A DNA stretch of 64,000 nt from Chamaecrista fasciculata (taxonomy: Eukaryota > Streptophyta > Magnoliopsida > Fabales > Fabaceae), in NCBI GenBank assembly GCA_003254925.1, contig QANZ01021649.1, positions 30,883 through 94,882 of the forward strand, in the 5' to 3' direction. The notes under the pieces were generated by a model. The model had not been told where the DNA came from and ran no database searches. It saw nothing but the letters and a program-made list of their open reading frames with translations. A program made the translations under genes and the position numbers. Below are positions 1 to 10,056 of this stretch, in pieces; position 1 is the stretch's first letter; the number at the start of each line of letters is the position of its first letter.

Positions 1-1886
1 GAAACAAGGGGATACTATGTCTACTACCCAGCTGACAACAAAGTGTTTGTGGTCAGGAGTGAATACTTCTTGGAGAAGGATCTAGTTTCCAAAAGAAACA
101 GTGGGAGTAAGATAGAGCTAGAAGAAGTTCAAGCTCCACAAGACACGCCAGAGGCGCAGACGAAAACTGGAGAAGTTCCGTAAGACGTTGTGGAAGCTCC
201 TCCACAAACACAAGGACCTCGAAGGTCTGATAGAACACGTTTTCAGCAAGAGAGATATTACGAATTTCTCGTGACTGAAAACAAGGATGTGTTGCTCACG
301 GAGCGTGGTGAACCCACCACCAATCAAGAGGCCATCGTAGATCCCAACTCAGAGAAATGGGTTGAAGCCATGAAGGCTGAGATGCAATCTATGTACGACA
401 ACAAGGTGTGGACCTTGGTCGCTCCACCTGAAGGGGTAAAACCCGTAGGGTGCAAGTGGGTTTTCAGGGAGAAAACCGACATGGATGGCAACGTCAACGT
501 CTTCATGGCGAGGCCGGTTGCGAAGGGATTTACGCAACGTCATGGTATAGACTATGACGAAACGTTTTCGCCTGTTGCAATGGCCAAGTCCATTAGGATC
601 CTCCTTGCCATAGCTGCATATTATGACTATAAGATATGGCAAATGGATGTCAAAACAGCGTTCCTGAACGGAAGGCTGCCCGAGGATGTGTATATGATAC
701 AACCTGAGGGGTTTGTATGTCCTGAGGCACCAGACATGCTGTGCAAGCTTCAGAGATCCATTTATGGATTGAAGCAAGCATCTAGGAGTTGGAATCACCG
801 TTTTGATGAAGTAGTCAAAGAGTTTGGCTTCTTGCAAAACTCTGACGAACCTTGTGTTTACAAGAAGGTTAGTGGGAGTACTATATTATTCTTGGTACTG
901 TATGTCGATGACATACTACTCATTGGAAATGACGTTCCAACCTTAGAGATTATAAAATCCTGGTTAGGAAAATCTTTCTCAATGAAGGACTTGGGAGAAG
1001 CTGCCTATATCCTAGGCATTAAGATCTATAGAGATAGATCTAGGAGGCTTCTCGGATTGAGTCAGAGTACATACTTGGATAAGGTATTGAAGAGGTTCAA
1101 TATGCAGGAATCCAAGAAGGGTTTCGTCCCTATGAATCATGGATTGACCTTGAGCAAGAAACAGTGTCCGAAGACACTTGTTGAGCGAAGGCGCATGAGT
1201 GGAATTCCATATGCCTCGGCCATAGGATCCATCATGTATGCCATGTTATGTACTCGACCGGATGTGTCATTTGCCCTAAGTATGATGAGCCGATTCCAAC
1301 AAGACCCTGGTGAGGATCATTGGATCGCTGTCAAGAATATCCTTAAGTACTTGAGAAGGACTAAGGATGAGTTCTTGGTGTACGGTGGAACTGATGAGGA
1401 GCTATGTGTAAGGGGTTACACAGATGCTAGTTTCCAAACTGAGCAAGTTGACTTTAAATCGCAGTCAGGATATGTGTTTCTCCTGAACAGTGGCAGCGTG
1501 AGCTGGAAGAGTTCCAAGCAGAGCACGATTGCTGATTCTACAACGGAGTCCAAGTATATTGCAGCATCGATGCGGCAAAGGAGGCTGTGTGGATTAGAAA
1601 GTTCATCTCTGAGCTTGGGGTGGTTCCGACCATTTCTGATCCCGTAACCCTGTATTGTGACAATAGTGGCGCTATTGCACAAGCCAAGGAGCCACGGTCC
1701 CACCAGAGGACCAAACATATACTAAGACGTTTTCACCAAGTCAGGGAGATGATTGACAGGGGTGATGTAAAGATATGCAAGGTAGCAGGCGAGGACAACG
1801 TTGCTGATCCTCTGACTAAACCTCTTGCAAGGGTTATACATGAACGCCATGTATCGTCGATGGGGATTAGACACATTGATCAGTGA
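1..1886 (+). pseudogene. Copia element A: integrase end, reverse transcriptase and RNase H (broken)
   Basis: This is the 3' part of a Ty1/copia polyprotein, entering from the left edge. The frame opens with the integrase C-terminal region, then the reverse transcriptase (start of domain near 355, YVDD motif near 900-912) and RNase H (the DNSGA motif near 1660). The frame is broken twice. A TAA at 181-183 stands where copy D has CAA. A one-base deletion near 1569 (GCATCGATGC against GCATCGGATGC in D) shifts the frame, and the RNase H tail resumes at 1587-1886 with the family's HIDQ ending. Some normally conserved residues differ, such as ESK for ESE before the YIAAS motif. Identity as copia pol is certain from the domain order; it cannot encode a working polyprotein as it stands. 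Confidence 0.95.
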
Positions 1887-1925
1887 ACCTAGAGTAGGAA
1901 GAGATAGATTAATGATTGTACCCTA

Positions 1926-1940
1926 GTGCAAGTGGGAGTC
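1926..1940 (+). other. Polypurine tract of copia A
   Basis: A purine-rich stretch containing AGTGGGAG sits immediately before the LTR start. This is the usual position of the plus-strand DNA primer of an LTR retrotransposon. The same sequence precedes the 3' LTRs of C, D and (reversed) E. Confidence 0.85.
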
Positions 1941-3042
1941 TGTTGGAGATTGTGCCCTAGGGCCAATCGTTTTATGTAAATATGTTGTGAACATATTATT
2001 AATTTATGGAAGATAAATTAATAAGTTATCATGTTATTAGCATGTTTACTATGATAACATCCATGATTAATTATGAGATAATTAATCTAAATTTGTCCCT
2101 GGCCGATTATTTTTGTGGGAACAAAAATGAACTAAGACCAGCATGACCTCGGTGCATGAGAGCACGCACTAGGTGCTGGGACGAGAGTCATGGTGCAATT
2201 ACGTAAGGTGGTTACGAGTTGCTGAACTGACCCGGAGAGTCCTGCATGGGTTTAGTCATCAGCTTGCCTCTCCTGGTACGCCTGTAGAGATGCCTTAGAC
2301 CTGAGGTAATCATTATTCCGGCGTTGCAGTTGTCAGACTTTGGCTTAGTCTAACGCTGCCCGTAACAGGGTAGTCATAAGGGCTAAGTACGGGTCTGGTT
2401 GATTGCATTGCTGTGGAATGTGGATTGAGCAAAATGGGATTTTGTCCCTCACTAGATGAGAGATATCTAACTGGCGCCCTCGATGAGTCTGTCCAGGAAA
2501 AAGAGTGGCCACTCAAGAATTGGGACTTACTCAGGGAATCGAGAAAGTTGTGGTTTGGATTATGGATGACTTTCCTGTGCCCAATCCATGACGAAGATAT
2601 CGTAGGACAATCGGATCTCTGACACGGAGGTACTGAGGTTAAGTCGTTTTAGTAAAAACGATAACTCACGTGTTTTGGGTAGTTGTGATGGCTTGCTAGA
2701 GTCCGCTAACGACTTGTAGGTCATGGGGATGCCCTGCTGCCAACTTCACGTGGGGCCTGCTGGGTCACACACGAGCAGGAACAGAACACCATTTGAAAGG
2801 GACACGAATTAGGGTTAATTCGTGGGTCACGCGAGTGACACGATTTAAGACACAGAGGAAATGTCTGGGACATTATGTCTTGTCTTAATTAATCTACAGA
2901 TGACATATTTAGATTTGTGGGACAATTTTAAATATAAATAATTGTTTATATAATTAATGAGATTAATTATTAACAATTTAAATATTAGGAAATTAATTCA
3001 GATAATGTTCCTAAGAGTTAGGAAATTATTGAATTATAAAAT

Positions 3043-3349
3043 GAGTAAACTACCAAATTGGTCCCTGAATTATTGGCTCGCTGACAGATTGGTCCCCGAA
3101 TTTATGAAATTGACAAATAGGTCCCCGAATTTTTCTAACGAGTCAAATAGGTCCCCGAATTTTTCTAACGTTAGTCAAATAGGTCCCCAAATAACATGCA
3201 CAGAAGGACCTATTTGACAAATGTTAGAAAAATTCGGGGACCTATTTGACTCGTTATAAAAATTTAGGGACTTATTTGTCAATTTCCTAAATTCGGGGAC
3301 CAATCTGTCAGCGAGCCAATAATCCAGGGACCAATTTAGTAGTTTACTC
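3043..3349. repeat. Foldback MITE with 10 bp target duplication, inside LTR A
   Basis: The two halves are inverted copies. Both ends read GAGTAAACTA inward, followed by a TTGGTCCC motif, and the arms meet near 3200. It is flanked by ATTATAAAAT at 3033-3042 and again at 3350-3359. The related LTR of D at 62083 shows the empty site with one copy. A 9-11 bp duplication plus long inverted arms fits a Mutator-like non-autonomous element. It has no coding capacity. A longer relative ends at 58192. Confidence 0.88.
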
Positions 3350-3759
3350 ATTATAAAATTCCTAAATAAATAAAGAGGGTGGCGCCTCTAAGGGATTATT
3401 TGGATAAATAAAAGAGTTTTATTAATTCAAATAATAAGTTTGAATTCAAAAGATTTGATGGAGAGTTCAAAATATTTGAATTCAAAAGATTTGTGAAGAT
3501 CTCATCTCAGAATCTTTGGTGAATCAAAAATAAGGAAAGTTTTTTATTTATAAAATTCCAAGGAAAAGGGGAGAGTGAGATGGCGCCATCTTGGTGGGTC
3601 CCATTGGGAGATTTGATCTCTCATTTGATTCTCCAAGATTGCAATTTGAATTTAAGTATAATATTAAGGTAATATTATAATTATAAATTCAAGTCTTAAA
3701 ATAATTATATTATCAGAATATCTTTATTTTAGGAATAATTAAATCACCAAATTTTATTC

Positions 3760-3788
3760 TATAAATATATGGGCAAGTCGACTTGCCC
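3760..3788 (+). promoter_or_regulatory. LTR A TATA box and downstream palindrome
   Basis: TATAAATA at 3760-3767 is followed by the perfect palindrome GGGCAAGTCGACTTGCCC at 3771-3788. The same arrangement occurs in LTRs C and D, so it probably marks the core promoter and the start of the transcript. Confidence 0.6.
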
Positions 3789-3956
3789 CATAATTGTCTG
3801 ACAAGCAATTTTATGCAACCCTAATTTGGTTTTCCTCCTAAGAGTTAGAGAGAGAAAATATTCCTTTGCACACACAAGAGAGAAAGTCGACTTTCTATAA
3901 GAGTTAGAGAATTTCGACTTAAGCTCTAGAATTAGGGTTTGTGAGAGAAGAATAGA

Positions 3957-4074
3957 CAAGAAGGAGTTCTTGTGGGGGGATTCTTCTAAGCGCCACCTCA
4001 ATTGCTGGTTCAAGAAGGAGTTCTTGAAGTCAGAGGTCTGTAGATTGGTCCCTGATTCTTTTGGAGAAAAGAAT
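3957..4074 (+). other. Three tandem hairpins in LTR A (candidate RNA signal)
   Basis: Three stem-loops follow one another: 3957-3972 (CAAGAA/TTCTTG), 4009-4028 (TTCAAGAA/TTCTTGAA) and 4055-4074 (ATTCTTTT/AAAAGAAT). All three have the loop GGAG. They lie downstream of the predicted transcript start and so would be in the 5' leader of the genomic RNA. Confidence 0.55.
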
Positions 4075-4315
4075 TGGAGGCTAGCACCTCGGTGTTCAAA
4101 GAAACTATTCGTGTGGATTACTAGCAGAGGGAGAACGCTGGGAGTGGGCTCCGTGGAACTCGCCTTGTTCAACTATCAGATTGAAATTCGTGTGGTATAA
4201 CACTAACCAAAAGTTTTAAATTCTGCTAGCGGATCCGTTCGGGAATCATAGGACCTAGGCGTTTTAATTATTTTATTTTTGCTTCCACTGCCTTAGGCGC
4301 CTAGGTTTCCCAACA

Positions 4316-4655
4316 CTTCTATGCGCCACTTTTGCTGAAATTGGATTCAAGAAGGAGTTCCTGAATTCAAGGGCTGTAGATTGGTCCCTAGTTCTTTTGG
4401 AGAAAAGAACTGAAGGCTAGGACCTCGGTGTTCGAAGAAACTGTTCGTGTGGATTACTGGCAGAGGGAGAACGCTGGGAGTGGGCTCCTTGGACACGCCT
4501 TGTACAACCATCAGATTGAAACTCTTGAGGTATGCCACTATCTAAAAGTTTTAAATTCTGCTAGCGGATCCGTTCGGGAATTCTAGGACCTAGGCGCTAT
4601 TTTGTTTTAATTTTATTTTGGCTTCCGCTGCGTTAGGCGCCTAGGATTCCCAACA
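4316..4655 (+). repeat. Second copy of the copia LTR tail
   Basis: This repeats the last 330 bases of a copia LTR of the same family, from the CTTCTA.GCGCCAC segment to the terminal GGATTCCCAACA. It starts directly after the end of LTR A. It differs from LTR A at many positions, so it is not a recent duplication of it; it looks like the end of another copy joined by recombination. Its third hairpin (GTTCTTTT/AAAAGAAC with a GGAG loop) is intact. Confidence 0.85.
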
Positions 4656-4880
4656 GTTTACACATGTAAAACCTTCCTTATCCAAATAAGAAAGGGAAAT
4701 AATGTTTGAACTCAATGAAGGTACATAATAATAATTATTCAAAATAAAAATAAGCAAGAGGGCAAAACAAGCTCATATGTCCAGCTTTCTACTGTCTCTA
4801 AGACCCTGCACATTTGTACAAATGGGAGAACCACATGCTGTATCTAATACCCAAGTGGTTAAAGTAGACAAGTGAACATC
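4656..4880 (-). pseudogene. Copia B protease-region remnant
   Basis: On the reverse strand the sequence continues from gag into the copia protease segment, with the TTWVLDTACGS active-site region recognisable near 4820-4860. The following stretch has lost sequence relative to C and ends at the junction with the LTR tail at 4655. Only a fragment of the protease and of the linker to integrase remains. Confidence 0.75.
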
Positions 4881-4899
4881 TATAACAAAGATACCTGAA

Positions 4900-5746
4900 G
4901 TAGAGACTTCACCGCTATTCTACTTCTTTTGATCTTCCAAATACAATTTGCAATTCCTCTTCCAGTGTCCTGGCTTTTGGCAGAAAAAGTAGATTGCATC
5001 TTTGTGGGCTTCGCCTTCTTGGCAGGTTTAGGCTTGTCCCCTGGCTTGGTCTCACCAACCGGGGCTTTACCCTTCCTCTTCCCTTTGCCCATCCCTTTCC
5101 CCTGGTTTTTCTGAACCATCAAGATTGCACTAGGCGCCTTTTTAATGGATGCCTCAACAGTCTTGAGCATCCCATGCAGTTCAGAAATCGATTTCTACAT
5201 TCTATTCATGTTGAAGTTCATGACAAACTGGTCATAACTACTAGGCAGCGAGTTTAGGATCAAATCCAACGCAATCTCTGGAGTAATGGGAAATCCCAGC
5301 CTACTAAGGTGATCTATGTACCCCTTCATCTTCAAGACGTGGGTACTAATGGATGCACCTTCAGCCATCTTGCAAGAGTGTAGAGCCTTAGTGGTCTCAT
5401 ACCTCTCTTGCCTAGCCTGTTGCTGGAACATTTCCTTGAGATGCGTGACCATCTCATAGGCCGTCAACATTTCCAAGTTCTTTTGCAACTCTGGTACCAT
5501 TGTGGCTAGCATCAGGCAAGCAACGTCCACAGAGTCATTGAACTGCTTCTCGTAAGCAGTTCTTTGAGCTCTTGGAGCGTCGTTGGCACGCTCTTCAGGG
5601 GGAGGGTTTTCTACGACATAAAACTTCGTTTCTGGGGTGAGAACAATTCTCAAATTACGAAACCAGTCAAGGAAGTTTGTCCCATTCAACTTATCCTTCT
5701 CAAGGATAGATCGCAGTGATAACGCTGAAATTATATTGTTTGCCAT
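4900..5746 (-). pseudogene. Copia B gag (capsid/nucleocapsid), broken
   Basis: The ATG at 5746-5744 opens a frame homologous to the gag of C and E, with the family's LRSILEKDKL and NFLDWFRNLRIVL segments near the N-terminus. Gag would form the virus-like particle and bind element RNA. A TAG at 5195-5197 interrupts it after about 183 codons, and the same frame resumes downstream. A further one-base shift near 5000 puts the CCHC zinc knuckle (CQKPGHWKRNC) into another frame. The lysine/glycine-rich linker before the knuckle is intact. It is a decayed copy. Confidence 0.9.
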
Positions 5747-7252
5747 GATTCTACAATTAAGAATTGAAAGTTAATTAGAAAAATGTCCACCATTTTATAA
5801 AACCCAGAAAAATTTTTATTAGTGCCTAAGATCCATATTTCACCAAAGTTTATCTTCGCTTGGGCGATAATGCAACCTTAGGTTATTTAGGTAGGTAGCT
5901 CTTTACCAATCACATCTCATGTGACTGTTAGATCTTTATGGGCCCGTATCAATCGTAGGTAACTCTTTACCAATCGTATGATACATATTATGGCATGTTT
6001 ATCACATCTAATGCCTTGAGGTCCAAATCCGATTTGATAACCCCATTAAGTCACACAATAAAACTCGTAAATAGTCAGGCTCAAAACAACGTGGCGAAAG
6101 CCCAACCCTATATCATCAAGGCCCACTAAACACGTGTAGCTTGGGCTCTCACCGCATCCAATAAACCAAGATTTCAATAAGGCATTGCGTTGAATCTTCC
6201 ATTCATCCGTGTCTCCTCAAGATAAAATTAGATACGTGTAGCTTGGGCTATCACCGGTCCACAATGATCAAGATTTTAACACGGTGTTTTATTGATGGCA
6301 TTAAAACTTAAGATTTTATAAGGGTTCAATTTTAAATTCAATTTTGGTTCAATTTTAAATCCAATTGTAAAATTAAACGAGTGTGCCAAGTGTTTATCCC
6401 CATGTATCATATACATATAAACACATGCACGAATTTTGTATCTCATACAAAATCCTGCGCTCGTATCGTGTACGTGGTTGTGGGTAAATATATAAAACTG
6501 GCATGTTAAAACGCGACCCCCTAATCATGCATCTAGCGCTAATTTGCATCACATACAAAAATTAAACGCAGAAAAAGACTATGTTCAGATATGGCTCATC
6601 TACCCTAAATTCCCTCAAGCCAATGAGAGAATTTTCTCAAAAAAGAAAAATTACATTGGGAAACCTCATTTGAACATATGAGGGGAGTGAGATGAGAAAA
6701 GAAATTTTACATCCAGAATTTAGGGAGACGACACGCATGCCGTATTTACCAAAATAAGACCTAGAGCCATAACTAACACCATACTTAAACATACATGAAC
6801 AATTCATATATATATATATATTGAATCAACATTCAACAACACACAAAAAAAAAACGTTTATGATTGTGTTAATTAGGGTTTGTGCAATTAACATGCCTTT
6901 CTGGGACAAATAAGTCTTGCATCAATAATTCAAGATTTCAAGAAATTGAATTCATTGACCCAAAAATTATAAATTCAAAATTTACAATTTTCGGTCACCC
7001 TACAATAAAATAATGAAAACAATTTTAATTAAAAAACACAGGGTTTGGGCCAAGACCTAAAGTTTTCAAGAAAAATTTTAATCAATCAAATTGATTACCT
7101 TATGTATCAAATACATAAATTTGCACCATTTTAGATCCGGTTAAAACGTGTGGTGGAAAAACGCAAGATTTGAGCAAACCGAATGAAAAACGGTAAACAT
7201 ACAAACATACATCAACATGTATATTCACAAAACTAGCATAAACACATTGATA
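5747..7252 (-). other. Copia B 5' leader (untranslated)
   Basis: This non-coding stretch lies between the primer site and gag. It retains the leader hairpins of the family: a GTAT/ATAC stem near 6432-6454 flanked by TTTT and AAAA, and others near 6403-6418 and 7102-7117. The repeated GATCGCC..CGCGAC motif of C, E and F is here decayed to GTGTAGCTTGGGCTCTCAC forms (near 6135 and 6236). Nothing coding is seen. Confidence 0.7.
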
Positions 7253-7270
7253 GCCTGGCTGTTATACCAC
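7253..7270 (-). other. Primer-binding site of copia B
   Basis: Read in reverse, GTGGTATAACAGCCAGGC directly follows the 5' LTR. It resembles the TGGTATCAGAGCC site complementary to plant initiator tRNA-Met, with mismatches. Confidence 0.8.
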
Positions 7271-7984
7271 TGTTGGAGATTATAGAGCGAGCGGAGCGGA
7301 AAAAGGTGCAAAATTAAAATTTTCGCAAAAACTAATAATCTCCACCCAGGATCCACTATTGGTGTTTATACCAGCGAGAGAAGAAGTTTACCTAAATCAA
7401 ACGGTTGCTTTGAAATTTGTGCGATTCAAAGAAGTCCACGGGCTCGTGTCCTTCCTCGGCCGGTGATCCACACGAATAGTTTGGCAGATACCAGGTGCTA
7501 GCCTCCAAACTCTTCTCCAAGAGATCGTGGGACCCGATCTACAATCTTGGAATTCCAAGAACACTTCTTGAAATCCAAGGACCAAAGTGGCGCACGCTAG
7601 AGATGAACAAAGAACAACTTTCTTGGCGCCTCTCTCCTTCTCTCTCACCAAAACGCCTCCAAAAGCCTAAGTTTTAAGGTTAGTTGAACTTCCCTATTCT
7701 CTCCTCAAGATAGGCGACTTTTGGCACTATTTTTTTTTTGGGCTAGGGTTTTAGGCGAGTTTGGTGACTATACATATAGTCTCACTCTCTTGAAAAAAGG
7801 GAATTAATAATCAAGAAATTGGGATTCCCCAAATCTTGATTATAATATTACACTAATATTATAATTCAAGAATAATAGGCAATCTTTATTTGAATTTCAA
7901 GATCATATCTTGAAATCCAAATCTTGAAAGCACACTTCCCATTGGTCAGAGTGAGTCAGGAGGATTTGGATTCTTAATTAAAAT
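7271..7984 (-). repeat. Copia B 5' LTR, first part
   Basis: It starts at TGTTGGAGATTATAGAGC, directly beside the primer site, and is the 3' end of a reverse-strand LTR. It is diverged from the other copies. It keeps the block around CCGGTGATCCACACGAA and a CTCTT-GGAG-AAGAG hairpin (reverse strand, 7510-7523). It is interrupted at 7984 by the insertion of copia C and resumes at 17664. Confidence 0.85.
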
Positions 7985-9489
7985 TGTTGGAGATTGTGCC
8001 CTAGGGCCAGTCATTTTATGTGTAAATATGTTTTGAACATATTATTAATTTATGGAGATAAATTAATGTGTTATCATATTATTAGCATGTTTACTATGAT
8101 AGCGTCCATGATTAATTATGAGATAATTAATCTAAATTTGTCCCTGGTCAATTGTTTTCGTGGGAGCGAAAATGAACTAAGACCAGCATGACCTCGGTGC
8201 ATAGAGATGCATGCACTAGATGCTGGGACGAGAGTCATGGTGCAATTACGTAAGGGGTTACGAGTTGCTGGACTGACTCGGAGAGTCCTGCATGGGTTTA
8301 GTCATCAGCTTGCCTCTCCTGTACACCTGTCGCGATGCCTTAGACCTGAGGTCATCATTATTCCGGCGTTGTAATTGTCAGACTTTGGCTTAGTCTAACG
8401 CTGCCCATAACAGGGTAGTCATAAGGGCTAAGTACGGGTTTGGTTGATTGCCGTGCTGAGGAATGTGGATTGGCCAAGATGGGATTTTGTCCCTCATTAA
8501 ACGAGAGATATCTAACTGGCGCCCTCGATGAGTCTATCCAGGGAAAAGAGTGGCCACTCAGGAAATTGGGACTTATTGAGGGAATCGAGAAAGTTGAGGT
8601 TTGGATTATGGATGACTTTCCTGTGGCTAATCCATGACTCACGTGTTAACTCACGTGTTTGACATGGTAATACTAAGGTTAAGTCGGTTTTGGTAAAAAC
8701 GATAACTCACGTGTTTTGGGTAGTTGTGATGGCTTGCTAGAGTCTGCTCACGACTTGTAGGTCATGGAGATGACTTGCTGCCAACTTCACGTGGGGCCTG
8801 CTAGGTCACACACGAGCAGGAACAGGACACCGTTTAAAAGGGACACAAATTAGGGTTAATTCGTGGGTCGCTCCGGTGGCACGATTTAAGACACAGCAGA
8901 ATGTCTGGGACATTGAGTCTAGTCTTAATTGATCTACAGATGTGGAATATTTAAAATTGTGGGACAAGTTTGAATATAATAATTGTTAAATGATTAATGG
9001 AGATTAATTATTTACAATTAAAATATTAGGAAAAAAAATAATTCAGATAAGGTTCCTAAAAGTTAGGAAATTATTGAATTATAAAATTCCCCAATATTAT
9101 TATTGAGGGTGGCGCCTCTTTTGGATTGTTTGGATAAATAAAATTGTTTTATTAATTCAAATAATAAGTTTGAATTCAAAAGATTTGATGGAGATATCAA
9201 AAGATTTGATTCAAATAGATTTGGTGAGATCTCCTCTCAGTATCTTTGGTGAATCATGAATTAAGAAAGTTTTTGATTCATAAAATTCCAAGATAAAATT
9301 GAGGGAGTTAGGCGCATAGCTTGGTGGGTCCCAAGGTGAGATTTGATCTCTCATTTGATTCTCCAAGATTGCATTTTGAATTTAAATTGAAATATTAAGG
9401 TAATATTTTAATTGTAAATTCAAGTCCTAAAATAATTATATTGTCAGAATATCATGATTTTAGGAATATTAAATCACCAAATATTTTGT

Positions 9490-9520
9490 CTATAAATAAG
9501 GGGGCAAGTCGACTTGCCCC
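9490..9520 (+). promoter_or_regulatory. LTR C TATA box and 20 bp palindrome
   Basis: TATAAATA (9490-9497) is followed three bases later by the perfect palindrome GGGGCAAGTCGACTTGCCCC (9501-9520). Plant transcripts usually start about 30 bases after TATA, so the palindrome lies just at or before the transcript start. It could be a protein-binding site or a hairpin at the RNA 5' end. Confidence 0.6.
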
Positions 9521-9677
9521 ACACACAAGCATTCTAACCCTAGCTTTGATTTTCTTCCTCCTTGTAGAGAGAGAGAAAATCGCACCTTTGCACCCATAGA
9601 GAGAGAAAGTCGATTTCTCTAAGAGTTAGAGAAAATCAACTTGACTCCATAACTAGGGTTTGTGAGAGAAGAAAAGG

Positions 9678-9794
9678 CAAGAAGGAGTTCTTGTGGGGGG
9701 TTTCTTCTGTGCGCCACCTTGTTGCTGTTTCAAGAAGGAGTTCTTGAGTTCAGAGTTCTGTAGATTGGTCCCTGGTTCTTTTGGAGAAAAGAAC
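9678..9794 (+). other. Three tandem GGAG-loop hairpins in LTR C
   Basis: The stems are 9678-9693 (CAAGAA/TTCTTG), 9730-9747 (TCAAGAA/TTCTTGA) and 9775-9794 (GTTCTTTT/AAAAGAAC), each closed by GGAG. In the genomic RNA they would lie about 150-280 bases from the 5' end, upstream of the primer site. Homologous positions in A, D, E, F and B keep the pairing despite changed bases. A role in packaging or dimerisation is inference. Confidence 0.55.
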
Positions 9795-10038
9795 GGAAGG
9801 CTAGCACCTTGGTGTCCGAGAAACTGTTCGTGTGGATCACCGGCAGAGAGAGAACACTGAGAGTGGATTCCTTGCACACGCCTTGTACAACCAGCCGATT
9901 GAAACTCGTGAGGTATACCACTATCTAATAGTTTTAAATTCTGCTAGCGGATCCGTTCGGGAATTCTAGGACCTAGGCGCTTTTAATTTTTAATTTTTTT
10001 CTTGCTTCCGCTGCGTTAGGCGCCTAGGATTCCCAACA

Positions 10039-10056
10039 GCGGTATCAAAGCCACGC
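10039..10056 (+). other. Primer-binding site of copia C
   Basis: GCGGTATCAAAGCCACGC directly follows the 5' LTR. It matches the TGGTATCAGAGCC-type site complementary to initiator tRNA-Met with two changes, which probably lowers priming. Confidence 0.88.

Larger units (their letters stand above)
1941..4315 (+). repeat. Copia A 3' LTR
   Basis: The LTR begins TGTTGGAGATTGTGCCC and ends with GTTTCCCAACA, giving TG..CA termini. It is homologous along its length to the LTRs of C and D. Without the foldback element at 3043-3349 and its duplicated target site it is about 2.06 kb, like its relatives. A TATA-like box lies at 3760-3767. No coding function is seen; the short open frames inside are not conserved. 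Confidence 0.93.
4656..7270 (-). mobile_element. Copia element B internal region, reverse strand, truncated
   Basis: Read on the reverse strand this region contains, in order, the tRNA primer site (7253-7270), a 1.5 kb leader (about 5747-7252), gag (4900-5746) and the start of the protease region (about 4656-4880). The element stops at 4655, where it abuts the LTR tail of another copy; integrase, reverse transcriptase, RNase H and the 3' LTR are missing. The leader has lost many of the CG-rich motifs kept in C, E and F, so B seems to be among the older copies. Confidence 0.88.
7985..10038 (+). repeat. Copia C 5' LTR
   Basis: This 2054 bp LTR runs from TGTTGGAGATTGTGCCC to GGATTCCCAACA. A TATAAATA box at 9490-9497 and a 20 bp palindrome at 9501-9520 suggest where transcription starts. 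About 500 bases of the LTR lie downstream of that point and would form the start of the genomic RNA. No conserved reading frame is seen inside. Confidence 0.95.

Noticed and set aside
9653..9921. Antisense open frames in LTR tails, recurring at 3759-4172, 4347-4538, 17309-17541 and 62655-62924
   Set aside because: They recur only because the LTR tail recurs; stops and frames differ between copies, and the region is better explained by RNA hairpins and promoter parts.
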